Source: Schlegelella aquatica (GTDB taxonomy: Bacteria; Pseudomonadota; Gammaproteobacteria; Burkholderiales; Burkholderiaceae_C). Taken from it: 64,000 nt of DNA. Of the stretch, positions 7,507-19,437 are shown piece after piece. Positions within the stretch are counted from its first letter, which is position 1. Every line of letters starts with the position of its first letter. The stretch spans positions 1,488,001 to 1,552,000 of the forward strand of contig NZ_CP110257.1 of NCBI RefSeq assembly GCF_026013905.1. The letters run 5' to 3'. The notes beneath the pieces were generated by a model that was not told where the DNA came from, ran no database searches, and worked only from the letters and a program-made list of their open reading frames with translations. Position numbers and translations under genes: made by a program.

Positions 7507-8399
7507 AGCCTCCCGCGCGTCCCAAGGCGACTGCGGTGCTGCCGCAGCGGCCTGCCCGTGCGGAATCGGGAGGCAGTGGCAGCGCGCGCTTTCCGCTCAG
7601 CCTCGACCGTGTCGCCCCGCCGAGCCGTCACTCCGGGCCAGGGGGGACGCCCCCCGCTGCGCCTGCGAAGAAGCCGACACCGGGCCTGATCTCGCCTCAA
7701 CGACCCGTCCAGGACGCCCTGCGCGAGCGCTTCCGTGAGGTGCGGCCGGTGGGGCTCGGGCTCGACTCGGACCTCGTACGTGCACGCATGGTCGAGCGGC
7801 TGCGTCAGCAGGGGGTGCGCGACGAACAGGTGCTGGCGGCGATGCTGAAGATCCCTCGGCATGCGTTCGTCGACTCGGCCTTGGCGAATCAGGCGTACGA
7901 GGACACGGCGCTGCCCATCGGGCTGGGGCAGACCATCTCCAAGCCTTCGGTCGTGGCTCGGATGATCGAGCTGATGTGCGGCGGACGCGCGGCTCCCTTG
8001 TCGCGCGTGCTCGAGATCGGGACGGGCTGTGGCTACCAGGCGGCCGTGCTCGCGCAACTGGCGAGGCAGGTGATCTCGGTCGAGCGTTTGAAGCCCCTGC
8101 ACGATCGGGCGAGGGAACTGTTGGCCCCCTTGCGGCTCCACAACGTCCGGCTGGTCTACGGCGACGGACGGCTCGGCCATGGGCCGAACGCCCCTTACGA
8201 CGGCATCATCGCAGCCGCCGGAGGCGATGAACTCCCCGCGGCCTGGCTGGATCAGCTGGCCGTGGGAGGCCGGCTGGTGGCGCCGGTGGTGCGCGGCGGC
8301 GGGCAAGTGCTGGTGCTCGTCGAGCGCACCGAGCGCGGCCTGGTGCACACGGAACACGAGGCCGTTCACTTTGTCCCTTTAAAATCTGGCACGACCTGA
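7503..8399 (+). CDS. pcm: Protein-L-isoaspartate O-methyltransferase
   Basis: A 298-residue repair enzyme that methylates isoaspartyl residues in aged proteins using S-adenosylmethionine. The catalytic core starts near residue 95 ([20 protein letters not shown]) and contains the substrate loop [12 protein letters not shown] and the SAM motif [18 protein letters not shown]. The first ~90 residues are a Pro/Arg/Ala-rich, probably disordered extension absent from E. coli Pcm (208 residues). The GTG at 7503 overlapping the surE stop is preferred; an internal ATG at 7788 would give a core-only enzyme. nlpD and rpoS follow. Confidence 0.93.
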   Translation: MKPPARPKATAVLPQRPARAESGGSGSARFPLSLDRVAPPSRHSGPGGTPPAAPAKKPTPGLISPQRPVQDALRERFREVRPVGLGLDSDLVRARMVERLRQQGVRDEQVLAAMLKIPRHAFVDSALANQAYEDTALPIGLGQTISKPSVVARMIELMCGGRAAPLSRVLEIGTGCGYQAAVLAQLARQVISVERLKPLHDRARELLAPLRLHNVRLVYGDGRLGHGPNAPYDGIIAAAGGDELPAAWLDQLAVGGRLVAPVVRGGGQVLVLVERTERGLVHTEHEAVHFVPLKSGTT

Positions 8400-8509
8400 A
8401 ACAAGCGCCGCGCGGCCGCTTGCCGCCGCGGCCTCGACTCCCGCGCGGACGGCTTGAAGCGGGGCGTGCCGAAACTCCCTCTCTCATCGTGACGCACACT
8501 GGAGGTTTG

Positions 8510-9457
8510 ATGAGTTTCAAGACGGGCGCGTGCATTGCCATCGCCCTCCTGTTGGCCGCGTGCGCATCGCCGCGGCACCGGGCCCCGGTGGAGGAGCGCA
8601 ACGCTTCGCAGCGCGTGGGCGCCGCCCCGGCAGAGGCACCGAAGCCGCCTCCTCCCGGCATCGAGAATGCCGGCAAGCCCGGCTACTACACCGTCAAGCC
8701 GGGCGACACGCTCATTCGCATCGGCCTGGATACCGGGCAGAACTGGCGCGACATCGCCCGCTGGAACAACCTCGAGAACCCGAACCTGCTCGAAGTCGGG
8801 CAGGTGCTGCGCGTCGTGCCGCCGGCTGCCGACCCGACAGGGGTGTCGACGCGCCCTGTGACCACTGCGAAGGTCGAGCCCCGTCCACTGGACAGCAAGC
8901 CGGCTGCGCCGGCCTCCTCGCCTGCGGCCTCCGCTGCCGGCCCTGCGGTCTCTGCTGCACCGGGGGCCACGGCGTCCGCGCCGGCGGCCTCTGCAGTGCC
9001 GGCCACCGTGCCTGGTGCCGCGCCGGCCGCCTCGCCGGCGGCTCCGCCGGCCGCCAGCCCGCCGGCAGCTGCGAGAGAAGCCGAGGAAGACAACATCACC
9101 TGGGCCTGGCCCGCCAGCGGGCCGGTGATCGCGCCGTTCGACGAGTCCCGCAACAAGGGCATCGGCATCGCGGGCAAGGCCGGCGATCCCATCCTGGCTG
9201 CGGCCGATGGTCGGGTGGTGTACGCCGGCTCGGGCCTGAGGGGTTACGGCAACCTCGTCATCGTCAAGCACAGCAACAACTACTTGACGGCATACGCGCA
9301 CAATCAGACGCTGTTGGTCAAGGAGGACCAGAGTGTGCGGCGCGGGCAGAAGATCGCCGAGATGGGTTCGACCGATTCGGACCGGGTGAAGCTGCATTTC
9401 GAGATCCGCCGACAGGGCAAGCCGGTGGACCCGACCAGGTTCCTGCCGCCTCGTTGA
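8510..9457 (+). CDS. nlpD: NlpD-type murein hydrolase activator (LysM / degenerate M23)
   Basis: A 315-residue lipoprotein with a lipobox (LLLAACAS, Cys about residue 17). A LysM domain (YYTVKPGDTLIRIGLDTG) spans about 62-105. An Ala/Pro-rich linker leads to a C-terminal M23/LytM domain (about 200-312). Active-site residues are lost: the first metal-ligand His motif reads NKGIGIAG, and the catalytic HxH is KLHFE. It is therefore an activator of amidases at the division septum, not an enzyme. ATG 8510 follows GGAGG. As usual the gene precedes rpoS, whose promoter may lie inside nlpD. Confidence 0.94.
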   Translation: MSFKTGACIAIALLLAACASPRHRAPVEERNASQRVGAAPAEAPKPPPPGIENAGKPGYYTVKPGDTLIRIGLDTGQNWRDIARWNNLENPNLLEVGQVLRVVPPAADPTGVSTRPVTTAKVEPRPLDSKPAAPASSPAASAAGPAVSAAPGATASAPAASAVPATVPGAAPAASPAAPPAASPPAAAREAEEDNITWAWPASGPVIAPFDESRNKGIGIAGKAGDPILAAADGRVVYAGSGLRGYGNLVIVKHSNNYLTAYAHNQTLLVKEDQSVRRGQKIAEMGSTDSDRVKLHFEIRRQGKPVDPTRFLPPR

Positions 9458-9488
9458 CACCATGAGGCACTGAGCCGAGGAGGCCGTC

Positions 9489-10529
9489 GTGAGCGGGTGG
9501 AAGCCAAACGAGCATGAGGCCGGATCGCTTCCCGACCCGCTCGAACCCGGCGGCACCGACCCGGCGCTCGAGGGTTTGAATCCCCTCGGCACCCTCCCCC
9601 CGGCGGACCTCAACGACCCTGCGCAGGCCGCTCCGTCGGCCGGGGATGCGGGAGACAAGTCCGCCCTGGAGGCGGGGGAGGCGGACGTCGGCAATACGCT
9701 GCAGACCTACCTGCGCGACATCCGACGCACGCCGCTGCTGACACCCGAGCAGGAGTTCGAGACCGCACGCAGGGCGCGACAGGGCGACTTCGAGGCGCGC
9801 CAGGCGATGATCGAGCACAACCTGCGGCTCGTGGTCAGCATCGCCAAGAACTATCTCGGTCGGGGATTGCCGCTCACCGATCTGATCGAAGAAGGCAACC
9901 TGGGCCTGATGCACGCCATCGGGAAGTTCGAGCCCGAGCGGGGCTTTCGCTTCTCGACGTATGCCTCCTGGTGGATCCGGCAGAGCATCGAACGCGCGAT
10001 CATGCATCAGGCGAGACTCGTGCGCCTGCCCGTGCACGTCGTGCGCGAACTCAACCAGGTGCTCAAGGTGCGCCGGCAGTTGGAGTCGGAGCGGTCCAAC
10101 GGCTCGCAAGAGGCGCAGGTGCGCGTGGAAGACGTGGCCGCGCGGCTCGGCCGTCCCGTCCAGGAGGTGGCGCAGTTGCTCAAGTTCGCCGAGCTGCCCA
10201 CCTCACTCGACGCGCCCCTGGAACGCGACAACGCGGAGTCCATGATGGACATGGTGGCCGACGAGCAGGCCGTCGACCCCATGGGTCTCACGCTGAACCA
10301 CGAGGTCGAGCATTTGCTGGACACCTGGCTGGGGGAGTTGAGCGAGCGCGAGCGCGAAGTGCTCGCCGGCCGCTACGGTCTGCACGACCGGGAGCCGGAG
10401 ACGCTCGAGGTGCTGGCCGCGCGGCTCGGCCTCACACGGGAGCGCATTCGCCAGATCCAGCAGGAAGCGCTCGTCAAGCTCAAGCGCCGCATGATCCGGC
10501 AGGGTGTGGACCGCGATTCGATCTTCTGA
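9489..10529 (+). CDS. rpoS: RNA polymerase sigma factor RpoS
   Basis: A 346-residue sigma70-family factor, directly after nlpD as in gamma- and betaproteobacteria. An acidic N-terminal region leads to region 1.2 ([17 protein letters not shown]). Region 2 is near invariant ([37 protein letters not shown]). Regions 3 and 4 follow, with the -35 recognition helix at the end ([20 protein letters not shown]). It starts at GTG 9489. It directs general stress and stationary-phase transcription. The 31-base gap after nlpD suggests shared transcription plus an internal promoter. Confidence 0.95.
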   Translation: MSGWKPNEHEAGSLPDPLEPGGTDPALEGLNPLGTLPPADLNDPAQAAPSAGDAGDKSALEAGEADVGNTLQTYLRDIRRTPLLTPEQEFETARRARQGDFEARQAMIEHNLRLVVSIAKNYLGRGLPLTDLIEEGNLGLMHAIGKFEPERGFRFSTYASWWIRQSIERAIMHQARLVRLPVHVVRELNQVLKVRRQLESERSNGSQEAQVRVEDVAARLGRPVQEVAQLLKFAELPTSLDAPLERDNAESMMDMVADEQAVDPMGLTLNHEVEHLLDTWLGELSEREREVLAGRYGLHDREPETLEVLAARLGLTRERIRQIQQEALVKLKRRMIRQGVDRDSIF

Positions 10530-10600
10530 TCGAGGCGGATCGCTCATGCGCTGGCGGCCGCCGCCGATAATGCGGGTCCGATTCTTCGCTGCGAGCATCC

Positions 10601-11389
10601 ATGGCCTGGCCCGTACTCGTCTTCGACATCGAAACCATCCCCGACCTCGCCGGGCTGCGCGCGCTCCACGGTGCGCCCGAGCTCGATGACGACCACCTCT
10701 ATGAGAAGGTCATGGCCGAGCGGGCTCAGGCGGGGCAGAGCGAGTTCCTGCCGCACTACCTGCAACGGGTGCTGGTGATCAGCTGCGTGTTCCGCAATGC
10801 CGAGGGGCTGCGGGTGCATTCCTTCGTGGACCGCGAGACCGACGGCGCAAGCCAGGAAGGACGCATCATCCAGGCGTTCTTCAACAGCATCGAGAAGCAC
10901 GTGCCGCAGTTGGTGAGCTGGAACGGCGGGGGGTTCGACTTGCCGGTGTTGCACTACCGTGGCCTGCGGCATGGCGTGGTGGCGAGCCGCTACTGGGACT
11001 TGGGCGAAGACGACCGCGAGTTCAAGTGGAACAACTACATCTCCCGCTACCACATGCGGCACCTGGACCTGATGGACCTGCTGGCCATGTACCAGCCGCG
11101 GGCCAACGCACCGCTGGATGCGATGGCCAAGCTGTGCGGCTTTCCCGGCAAGCTGGGCATGGACGGCTCGGCCGTGTACGGGGCCTACCGCGCCGGGCAG
11201 CTGGAGGAGATCCGCCGGTACTGCGAGACCGACGTGATGAACACCTATCTGCTGTACTGCCGCTTTCAGCAGATGCGCGGCGGCTTCACCGAGGCGGAAT
11301 ACCAGCGTGAAATCGACCACGTGCGCAGCACGCTGGCCGGCTGGGACGAGCCGCATTGGCGCGAGTACCTGCAAGCCTGGGGCGGATAA
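10601..11389 (+). CDS. Predicted 3'-5' exonuclease, PolB exonuclease-like
   Basis: A 262-residue protein of the COG3298 type, related to the proofreading domain of family-B DNA polymerases. ExoI is [15 protein letters not shown], ExoII is [17 protein letters not shown], and ExoIII is near [20 protein letters not shown]; these supply the acidic metal ligands of the DnaQ-like fold. There is no polymerase domain. A GATAAT -10-like element lies at 10566-10571, 30 bases before the ATG. rlmD begins 8 bases after its stop. The biological substrate is unknown. Confidence 0.88.
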   Translation: MAWPVLVFDIETIPDLAGLRALHGAPELDDDHLYEKVMAERAQAGQSEFLPHYLQRVLVISCVFRNAEGLRVHSFVDRETDGASQEGRIIQAFFNSIEKHVPQLVSWNGGGFDLPVLHYRGLRHGVVASRYWDLGEDDREFKWNNYISRYHMRHLDLMDLLAMYQPRANAPLDAMAKLCGFPGKLGMDGSAVYGAYRAGQLEEIRRYCETDVMNTYLLYCRFQQMRGGFTEAEYQREIDHVRSTLAGWDEPHWREYLQAWGG

Positions 11390-11397
11390 TTCCGCCC

Positions 11398-12762
<1,365 letters not shown>

Positions 12763-12782
12763 CGCGAGGCCCCGCGCGAGGG

Positions 12783-13571
12783 TCACGGGCTGTCCGCGGT
12801 GGCCGCCGGGTCCTGTCTGAAGTAGCTCTTGAACTGCTCGTAGAGCGCGGGGTGCTCCGCTCGAAAGGCGAGTGGGGCGACGAAGAAGGCTTCCGCGGCG
12901 ACCGCGAAGAACTCGTCGCAGCCCTGCGCCCCATAGGGGTCCAGGAACGTCTCGCGGCCTTCGTCCACGTCGGTGCAGAAGCGCTCGAACTCCGCGTCGA
13001 TCACGTCGATCCATGCGGCTCGCGCGGCGGGCGGCAGCGGAGGAACGCCGTCGGACTCGCCGTCTTGCATGTCGAGCTTATGGACGAATTCGTGGATCAC
13101 CACGTTGTAGGCCCCCTCGGCACCGGCACCCGCCTCGCGCACGTCCCGCCAGGAGAGCATCACCGGGCCGCGGTCCATCGCCTCGCCGGCCAGCACCTCG
13201 TCGTAGCGGTGGACGACGCCGTCCTCGTCCATCACCTCGCGCCGCGCCACCACTTCATCCGGGTGCACGACGATGCCGACGAAGTCGTCGTAGAGGTGCA
13301 AGCCGAGTTTGAGCACCGGCAGACAGGCCTGGGCGGCTATGGCGACGGCCATCTCGTCGGTGATCGTCAAGCCGCCGGCGCCGGTGAACTCCTTGCGGTC
13401 GAGAAAGAGCGTGGCCAGCCGGCGCAGCTCATCCACGTCCCCAGGAGCGCGCTGCCTCAGAAAGGGAAACTGATCGAGCACCGCATGCCACAGGGGGTCG
13501 GGAATCGGGCGCGACTGGAGCACGCGCTCCTGCCGGCGTGCTTGCCAGCGTCGCCACCACGTGGGCCACAT
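12783..13571 (-). CDS. mtfA: MtfA-type zinc metallopeptidase (M90)
   Basis: A 262-residue cytosolic peptidase of the MtfA family, whose E. coli member binds the glucose repressor Mlc. The zinc-binding HExxH-type motif is VIHEFVHKLD (about residues 150-159), and the downstream Glu ligand lies in FFAVAAEAFF. The N-terminus (WPTWWRRWQARRQERV) is typical. Its ATG overlaps the lpxH stop by one base, so it is translated from the same message. The link to sugar regulation in this organism is unproven. Confidence 0.92.
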   Translation of the reverse strand: MWPTWWRRWQARRQERVLQSRPIPDPLWHAVLDQFPFLRQRAPGDVDELRRLATLFLDRKEFTGAGGLTITDEMAVAIAAQACLPVLKLGLHLYDDFVGIVVHPDEVVARREVMDEDGVVHRYDEVLAGEAMDRGPVMLSWRDVREAGAGAEGAYNVVIHEFVHKLDMQDGESDGVPPLPPAARAAWIDVIDAEFERFCTDVDEGRETFLDPYGAQGCDEFFAVAAEAFFVAPLAFRAEHPALYEQFKSYFRQDPAATADSP

Positions 13572-14398
13572 CAGCGGCCTCCGTCCACCAGCGAGATGCG
13601 CTCCAGGCCGGCGGGGGAGAGCCGCACGACCTCCGCCCGGGGGGCGTGCCCGGTCCCGTCCTCGTCCAGATCCCAGTCGCTCAACACATGACGCAGCCGC
13701 CGATCGTCCAGCGGGCCGTCGCCCGGACGGTGCGTGTGGCCGTGGATGAGCGCGTCAGCAGCGCCAGCCTCCAGCCAGCGCAGCGCGGCGTCGCGGTCCA
13801 CGTCGGCATACGCCTCGCGTCCCAGGCGGCGCTTGCGCTCCTCGCTGGCGGCCCGCAGCTGGCACGCGATCTGCCGGCGCACCCCGAGGGGCTGCGCGAG
13901 GAACCGCTTGCGCCAGACCGCCGTGCGCACTTCGGCGCGAAACCGCTGGTAGTCCACATCGGCCAGACACAGCGCGTCGCCATGGGTGAGCAGATAACGC
14001 CGTCCGAAGGCGTGGAGCACCGTGGGGTCGGCCAGCGGATGGATGCCGCACGCCCCCAGGAAGGCCGGGCCGACGAGGAAGTCGCGGTTGCCGGCCATGA
14101 AGCCGATCCACCGCCCCCGCGCCGCAGCGCGCAACCACAGGCCCACCTCGTGCTCGAAGCCCTCGTCGGCCGCGTCGTCGCCCACCCAGGCCTCGAAAAG
14201 ATCACCCAGGATCAGCACCGCCTGCGCCGGCGTGTGAAGGAGATGGTCGCGCAGGGCCGCAGCCGTGCGCGGCAGCCCGGCGTGCAAGTGCAGATCCGAC
14301 AGCAGGTCGATGCGGTGCCAGCCCGCGGGAGCGATCAGCTCCGCCGGGTGCGGCACGGCAGAGGCCGGCGCCTCGGGCGCGACAGGCATGAGCGACAC
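13571..14398 (-). CDS. lpxH: UDP-2,3-diacylglucosamine diphosphatase LpxH
   Basis: A 275-residue calcineurin-like phosphoesterase for step four of lipid A synthesis, cleaving UDP-2,3-diacylglucosamine to lipid X and UMP. The metal motifs are in order: LLSDLHLHAG (about residue 31), LILGDLFEAWVGDD (about 61), FMAGNRDFLVG (about 100), LTHGDALCL and LIHGHTHRPG. A 20-residue N-terminal extension precedes the domain; a later start is possible. The gene lies 16 bases after ppiB in a minus-strand run ppiA-ppiB-lpxH-mtfA. Confidence 0.94.
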   Translation of the reverse strand: MSLMPVAPEAPASAVPHPAELIAPAGWHRIDLLSDLHLHAGLPRTAAALRDHLLHTPAQAVLILGDLFEAWVGDDAADEGFEHEVGLWLRAAARGRWIGFMAGNRDFLVGPAFLGACGIHPLADPTVLHAFGRRYLLTHGDALCLADVDYQRFRAEVRTAVWRKRFLAQPLGVRRQIACQLRAASEERKRRLGREAYADVDRDAALRWLEAGAADALIHGHTHRPGDGPLDDRRLRHVLSDWDLDEDGTGHAPRAEVVRLSPAGLERISLVDGGR

Positions 14399-14414
14399 GA
14401 GCGTCGGTGCGCCT

Positions 14415-14909
14415 TCAGACCTCGACGGCCTTGAGGATCACCACGTCCTCGTTCGGCACGTCGTCGTGGAAGCCGCGGCGGCCCGTCTTGACGCCCTTGA
14501 TCTTGTCCACCACCTCGGTGCCTTCCACCACCTTGCCGAAAACGGCATAGCCCCATCCCTGCAAGCTCTCGGAGCGGAAGTTGAGGAACTCGTTGTCGGC
14601 CACGTTGATGAAGAACTGCGCGGTGGCGGAGTGCGGCGCCTGCGTGCGGGCCATCGCGATCGTGTAGCGGTCGTTCTTCAGGCCGTTGTTGGCCTCGTTC
14701 TCGATCGGCGGGTCGGTCGGCTTTTGCTTCATACCCGGCTCGAACCCGCCGCCCTGGATCATGAAGCCGTCGATGACGCGGTGGAAGATGGTGCCGTCAT
14801 AGTGGCCGCGGCGCACGTAGTTGAGGAAGTTCTCGACCGTCTTGGGCGCCTTGTCGGCGTCGAGTTCGAGCTTGATGACGCCGTGGTTGGTGTGCAGTTC
14901 GACTGCCAT
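14415..14909 (-). CDS. ppiB: Cytosolic cyclophilin, peptidyl-prolyl cis-trans isomerase B
   Basis: A 164-residue single-domain cyclophilin without a signal peptide. Family blocks seen are [29 protein letters not shown] and [20 protein letters not shown] at 14909 is chosen over 14915 because GGAG at 14918-14921 is 8 bases from the former but only 2 from the latter. It is about half identical to the secreted cyclophilin just upstream, so the pair looks like a tandem duplication with different compartments. Confidence 0.95.
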   Translation of the reverse strand: MAVELHTNHGVIKLELDADKAPKTVENFLNYVRRGHYDGTIFHRVIDGFMIQGGGFEPGMKQKPTDPPIENEANNGLKNDRYTIAMARTQAPHSATAQFFINVADNEFLNFRSESLQGWGYAVFGKVVEGTEVVDKIKGVKTGRRGFHDDVPNEDVVILKAVEV

Positions 14910-14911
14910 GT

Positions 14912-15472
14912 TCATTTCTCCAGAGTGACCTTCTTGATGACCACCGGTTGTACCGGCACGTTCTCGTACATGCCCCGCGTGGTGGTGCGCACGGACTTGA
15001 TCTTGTCGACCACCTCCATGCCTTGCACGACCTTGCCGAACACCGCGTAGCCGTGGCCGTCGCGCGCGTTGGCGGCGTCGAGGAAAGCGTTGTCGCTGAC
15101 GTTGATGAAGAACTGGGCCGTGGCCGAGTTCGGGTCCATGGTGCGTGCCATGGCGAGGGTGCCGCGCTGGTTGGACAGGCCGTTGCGGCTTTCGAGCGGG
15201 ATGGGCGGCTGGGTCGGCTTCTGCTTCATGTCGGGCGTGAAGCCGCCGCCTTGGATCATGAAGCCGTCGATCACGCGATGGAAGATGGTGCCGTCGTAGT
15301 GGCCGGCCTTGACGTAGGCGAGGAAGTTCTCGACCGTCTTCGGCGCCTTGGCCGCATCGAGTTGCACGACGATGTCGCCGGCCGTGGTGTTCAGGCGCAC
15401 CGTCTGGGCGGACGCGACGCTGATGGTGGCCGCGAAGGCCACGGCGGTGGCGGCCAGGCGTAGGGAAATCAT
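14912..15472 (-). CDS. ppiA: Periplasmic cyclophilin-type peptidyl-prolyl isomerase
   Basis: A 186-residue cyclophilin with a signal peptide (residues 1-22, ending SVASA before QTVRLN). It has the same core as its neighbour: [29 protein letters not shown] and [17 protein letters not shown]. It assists folding of exported proteins. The start at 15472 is supported by AGGAG about 10 bases upstream. Its stop lies 2 bases downstream of the chosen ppiB ATG, so the two genes overlap slightly. The ppiA name is by location and fold. Confidence 0.92.
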   Translation of the reverse strand: MISLRLAATAVAFAATISVASAQTVRLNTTAGDIVVQLDAAKAPKTVENFLAYVKAGHYDGTIFHRVIDGFMIQGGGFTPDMKQKPTQPPIPLESRNGLSNQRGTLAMARTMDPNSATAQFFINVSDNAFLDAANARDGHGYAVFGKVVQGMEVVDKIKSVRTTTRGMYENVPVQPVVIKKVTLEK

Positions 15473-15629
15473 CGTTGTCGGACTCCTGAATGACCTTGGA
15501 ACGAAGAGACGTGCAGCCGAGAGGATAGACGACCCGCCAAAGGCGCGACGGCCTGGTGCCATCGGGCCCGCTCCGCGAAGGGGGCGGGAAGCCGGCGCCG
15601 GCGGGGAGGCGCCGGTCTCGGCATGCCGG

Positions 15630-16190
15630 CTACCGCGCTCCCGAGGGCGGGAGCGCCGTGACCCGCCCGCTGGCCAGCTTGCGGGCCGCCTCGAGCTTGG
15701 CAGTCACGCCGGGTTGGCCCGGTGAGAGATCCGCGGCCCGTCCGTAGGACTGCGCCGCCAGCTTGGCATGCACATCGCCCAGATTCTCGTGAGCGGTGGC
15801 GTAATCGGGCTTCAGGCGCACCGCCATCTCGAAGGCAGCGCGGGCTTTGTCGAGTTGTCCGGACTGGGCGAGGACGACGCCCAGGTTGTTGTAGGGCTCG
15901 GGCAGCTCGGGCCGCTCCTGCACCAACTGCGAAAAGAGCGCGATCGCCTCCGACGACTTGCCCTGCTCGGCGAGGACCACCCCCTTGAGGAAGCGCAGTC
16001 GATGATCCGTGGGCTGTTGGGCCAGTGCGCGTTCCACGCGCAGCAGGGCCTCGGCCGTCTGCCCCTGCCGCAGCAGCGCTTGCACCTGCGCCGATTCGTC
16101 CGCGCGCGCGGGCAAAGCCCCCCCGCAAAGGGCCAGGACGAGGACGGCGGCCGACCACCGGACGGTGGGCAAGAGCGAGGCTGGGGGCAT
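15630..16190 (-). CDS. Secreted tetratricopeptide-repeat protein
   Basis: A 186-residue protein with a signal peptide ([23 protein letters not shown]). At least three TPR units follow (about residues 30-150), with helix pairs such as [40 protein letters not shown] and [20 protein letters not shown]. The ATG at 16190 has AAGG 6 bases upstream; a TTG at 16211 is the alternative. It is probably a periplasmic adaptor with unknown partners. It diverges from cysS. Confidence 0.82.
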   Translation of the reverse strand: MPPASLLPTVRWSAAVLVLALCGGALPARADESAQVQALLRQGQTAEALLRVERALAQQPTDHRLRFLKGVVLAEQGKSSEAIALFSQLVQERPELPEPYNNLGVVLAQSGQLDKARAAFEMAVRLKPDYATAHENLGDVHAKLAAQSYGRAADLSPGQPGVTAKLEAARKLASGRVTALPPSGAR

Positions 16191-16396
16191 CGGGTACCTT
16201 GGGCGTGGCAACGCTATACTGCGGCGATTCTACGAGGCGACAGGCGCCTCGACCCCTGCAAACCCGCATCGAGCGAGGCCCGGTGCCGTGTTGAAATCCT
16301 CCCGCCGGTCGCCTGCGCGCAGCGCGCCGTCACACCTGGTCGGCTCCTGTTGAGCCGGCTCGTCACGACGAGCGCCCCTTCCGTTTTGCATCTCCC

Positions 16397-17773
16397 ATGA
16401 CGCTTTCGATCTACAACACCCTGACGCGTCGCGTCGAGCCGTTCACGCCGATCGAGCCCAACCATGTCCGCATGTACGTCTGCGGCATGACGATCTACGA
16501 CTACTGTCACGTGGGCCACGCGCGGATGATGCTGGTGTTCGACGTCGTGCAGCGCTGGCTCAAGGTGCTGGGCTACCGCGTCACCTACGTGCGCAACATC
16601 ACCGACATCGACGACAAGATCATCCGGCGGGCGATCGAACGGGGCATCACGATCCGCGAACTCACCGAGGAAATGGCCCGCGCGATGCACGAGGACATCT
16701 CGGCATTGGGCATCGAGCCGCCGACCCATGAGCCACGGGCCACGCAGTATGTGCCGCAGATGCTCGAGATGATCCGCAAGCTCGAGGACAAGGGGCTCGC
16801 CTACCGCGCCTCCAATGGCGACGTGAATTTCGCGGTGCGGCGCTTCCCCGGCTACGGCAGGTTGTCCGGCAAGTCGCTGGACCAGCTGCGTGCCGGCGAG
16901 CGCGTGGCCGTGGGCGAGGGCAAGGAAGATCCGCTGGACTTCGTGCTCTGGAAGGCGGCCAAGCCCACCGAGCCGGACGAAGCCAAGTGGGAGTCGCCCT
17001 TCGGCCGGGGACGTCCGGGCTGGCACATCGAGTGCTCTGCGATGAGCTGCGCGCTGCTCGGCGAACACTTCGACATTCATGGTGGCGGCATGGACCTGCA
17101 GTTCCCGCACCACGAGAACGAGATCGCGCAAAGCGAGGGCGCCACAGGCAAGCCCTTCGTCAACGTGTGGATGCACAACGGCTTCCTCAATGTCGACAAC
17201 GAGAAGATGTCGAAGTCGCTCGGCAATTTCTTCACCATCCGCGACGTGCTCAAGCGCTACGACGGCCAGACGCTGCGTTTCGCGATGCTGCGCACCCACT
17301 ACCGCAGCCCCTTCAACTACAGCGACACGAGCCTGGAGGACGCGCGGCACGGCCTGACCCGCCTGTACACGGCGCTCGACACCGTGCCCCCGGCCGAGGG
17401 TGTCGGCATCGACTGGCAAGAACCGCACGCCGCGCGCCTGAGGGCGGCGATGAACGACGACTTCAACACGCCCGAGGCCATCGCGGTGTTGTTCGACCTC
17501 GCCTCCGAGGTGAACAAGACCCGCTCGCCGCAGACGGCAGGCCTGCTCAAGGCGCTGGCCGGCACCCTCGGACTGCTGCAAGGCGCGCCGCGGGAGTTCC
17601 TGCAAGGCGGCTCCGGGGTGGACGAGGCCTACATCCAGTCGCGCATCGAAGCGCGCTCCCAGGCCAAGCGCGAGAAGAACTACGCCGAGGCCGACCGCAT
17701 CCGCGAGGAGCTCGCGGCACAGGGCATCGTGCTGAAGGACACTCCGACGGGCACCACCTGGGTCAAGGCGTAG
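16397..17773 (+). CDS. cysS: Cysteinyl-tRNA synthetase
   Basis: A 458-residue class I synthetase that charges tRNA-Cys. The HIGH-like motif is [10 protein letters not shown] (about residues 35-44), and the zinc ligands include [14 protein letters not shown] and the HHENE block. The KMSKS loop is [11 protein letters not shown] (about 270). The C-terminal DALR/anticodon part ends normally. No Shine-Dalgarno precedes the ATG. The AlkA-like gene starts 5 bases after its stop, so the two are co-transcribed. Confidence 0.97.
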   Translation: MTLSIYNTLTRRVEPFTPIEPNHVRMYVCGMTIYDYCHVGHARMMLVFDVVQRWLKVLGYRVTYVRNITDIDDKIIRRAIERGITIRELTEEMARAMHEDISALGIEPPTHEPRATQYVPQMLEMIRKLEDKGLAYRASNGDVNFAVRRFPGYGRLSGKSLDQLRAGERVAVGEGKEDPLDFVLWKAAKPTEPDEAKWESPFGRGRPGWHIECSAMSCALLGEHFDIHGGGMDLQFPHHENEIAQSEGATGKPFVNVWMHNGFLNVDNEKMSKSLGNFFTIRDVLKRYDGQTLRFAMLRTHYRSPFNYSDTSLEDARHGLTRLYTALDTVPPAEGVGIDWQEPHAARLRAAMNDDFNTPEAIAVLFDLASEVNKTRSPQTAGLLKALAGTLGLLQGAPREFLQGGSGVDEAYIQSRIEARSQAKREKNYAEADRIREELAAQGIVLKDTPTGTTWVKA

Positions 17774-17777
17774 CGAC

Positions 17778-18419
17778 ATGCGCAAGGGCGTCACTCCGGA
17801 GTATTGGGACGAGGCCTGCAGGCACTTGGTCAAGCGCGACCGGGTGATGCGCAAGCTCATCCCCCAGTTTGGCGAGGCACGGCTGCAAAGCCGCGGCGAC
17901 GCGTTCACGACGCTGGCCCGCTCCATCGTCGGTCAGCAGATCTCCGTCAAGGCCGCGCAGTCCGTGTGGGACCGCTTCGCCGCGCTCCTGCCCGGGCCGT
18001 CGACGCGCATTTCGCCGGCCCAGGTGCTCGATCTGCCGCTGGAGGCCCTGAGGGCTGCAGGGCTGTCCGCGCGCAAGGTGGAGTACCTGCGCGACCTGGC
18101 TTCGCACTTCGCCAGCGGGGCGGTCCACGTGCGCCAGTGGTCCTCGATGGACGACGAGCAGATCATCGAGGAGCTGGTCGCGATCCGCGGCATCGGCCGC
18201 TGGACGGCGGAGATGTTCCTGATCTTCCATCTGATGCGGCCGAACGTGCTGCCGCTGGACGATCTGGGCCTGCTGCGCGGTATCAGCCTGAACTACTTCA
18301 GCGGCGAGCCCGTCTCGCGGGCCGAAGCCCGGGAGGTGGGCGAGGCCTGGGCCCCGTTTCGCTCGGTGGCCACATGGTACATTTGGCGCAGCCTCGACCC
18401 ACTGCCGGTGGAATATTGA
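17778..18419 (+). CDS. DNA-3-methyladenine glycosylase II-like protein (HhH-GPD)
   Basis: A 213-residue base-excision repair glycosylase of the AlkA/Mag branch that removes alkylated purines. The core has FTTLARSIVGQQISVKAAQS, then the helix-hairpin-helix LVAIRGIGRWTAEMFLIF with the catalytic Asp in VLPLDDLGLLRGI (about residue 158). The extra N-terminal domain of E. coli AlkA is absent, as in short bacterial homologues. It is coupled to cysS upstream and accA follows after 46 bases. Confidence 0.92.
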   Translation: MRKGVTPEYWDEACRHLVKRDRVMRKLIPQFGEARLQSRGDAFTTLARSIVGQQISVKAAQSVWDRFAALLPGPSTRISPAQVLDLPLEALRAAGLSARKVEYLRDLASHFASGAVHVRQWSSMDDEQIIEELVAIRGIGRWTAEMFLIFHLMRPNVLPLDDLGLLRGISLNYFSGEPVSRAEAREVGEAWAPFRSVATWYIWRSLDPLPVEY

Positions 18420-18465
18420 CAACGATCATCGAGGCCTTCGTCTTCATTGACGGGGATCACTTGGG

Positions 18466-19437
18466 ATGAGCAAGAAACACTTCCTCGAGTTCGAGCAACC
18501 GATCGCCGAACTCGAAACCAAGATCGACGAACTGCGTTACGTGCAGAACGAGTCGGCAGTCGACATCTCCGAAGAGATCGACAGGCTCAGCAAGAAGAGC
18601 CTGCAGCTCACGAAGGAGATCTACGCCAAGCTCACGCCCTGGCAAGTCACGCAGATCGCGCGACACCCCCAGCGGCCCTACACCCTGGACTACGTCAACG
18701 AGATCTTCACGGACTTCCAGGAGTTGCACGGGGATCGCCATTTCGCCGACGACCAATCCATCGTCGGAGGTCTGGCCCGCTTCAACGGGCAGGCCTGCAT
18801 GGTCATCGGCCACCAGAAGGGCCGCGACACGAAGGAACGCGCGATGCGCAACTTCGGCATGTCGCGCCCCGAGGGCTACCGCAAGGCGCTGCGCCTCATG
18901 AAGCTGGCCGAGAAGTTCGGCCTGCCGGTGTTCACCTTCGTGGACACGCCCGGCGCCTATCCAGGCATCGGCGCGGAGGAGCGGGGTCAGTCGGAAGCGA
19001 TCGGCCGCAACATCTTCGAGATGGCGCAACTCGAAGTCCCGATCATCGCGACCATCATCGGCGAGGGCGGCTCTGGCGGCGCGCTGGCGATCGCCGTGGC
19101 GGACCAGGTGCTCATGTTGCAGTACTCGGTCTATTCGGTCATTTCTCCCGAAGGCTGCGCGTCCATCCTCTGGAAGACGGCCGACCGCGCGAGCGAGGCG
19201 GCCGAGGCATTGGGCATCACCGCGCACCGCCTCAAGGCGCTTGGTCTGATCGACAAGATTGTCAACGAGCCCGTCGGTGGCGCGCATCGCGATCCCAAGC
19301 AGATGGCAGCCTACCTCAAGCGCGCACTGAGCGATTCGCTTCGCCAGGTGGCCGACTTGCGCACCAAGGAGCTGCTGCAGCGCCGCTACGAGCGGCTGCA
19401 GAGCTACGGGCGCTTCACCGACACCAAAGAGCACTGA
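18466..19437 (+). CDS. accA: Acetyl-CoA carboxylase carboxyltransferase subunit alpha
   Basis: A 323-residue subunit that, with AccD, transfers CO2 from biotin to acetyl-CoA for fatty acid synthesis. Family blocks are present: [19 protein letters not shown] at the N-terminus, [20 protein letters not shown] (about residues 163-182) and [17 protein letters not shown]. Length equals the norm (319-325). The last base of its TGA is the first base of the tilS ATG, implying translational coupling. Confidence 0.97.
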   Translation: MSKKHFLEFEQPIAELETKIDELRYVQNESAVDISEEIDRLSKKSLQLTKEIYAKLTPWQVTQIARHPQRPYTLDYVNEIFTDFQELHGDRHFADDQSIVGGLARFNGQACMVIGHQKGRDTKERAMRNFGMSRPEGYRKALRLMKLAEKFGLPVFTFVDTPGAYPGIGAEERGQSEAIGRNIFEMAQLEVPIIATIIGEGGSGGALAIAVADQVLMLQYSVYSVISPEGCASILWKTADRASEAAEALGITAHRLKALGLIDKIVNEPVGGAHRDPKQMAAYLKRALSDSLRQVADLRTKELLQRRYERLQSYGRFTDTKEH

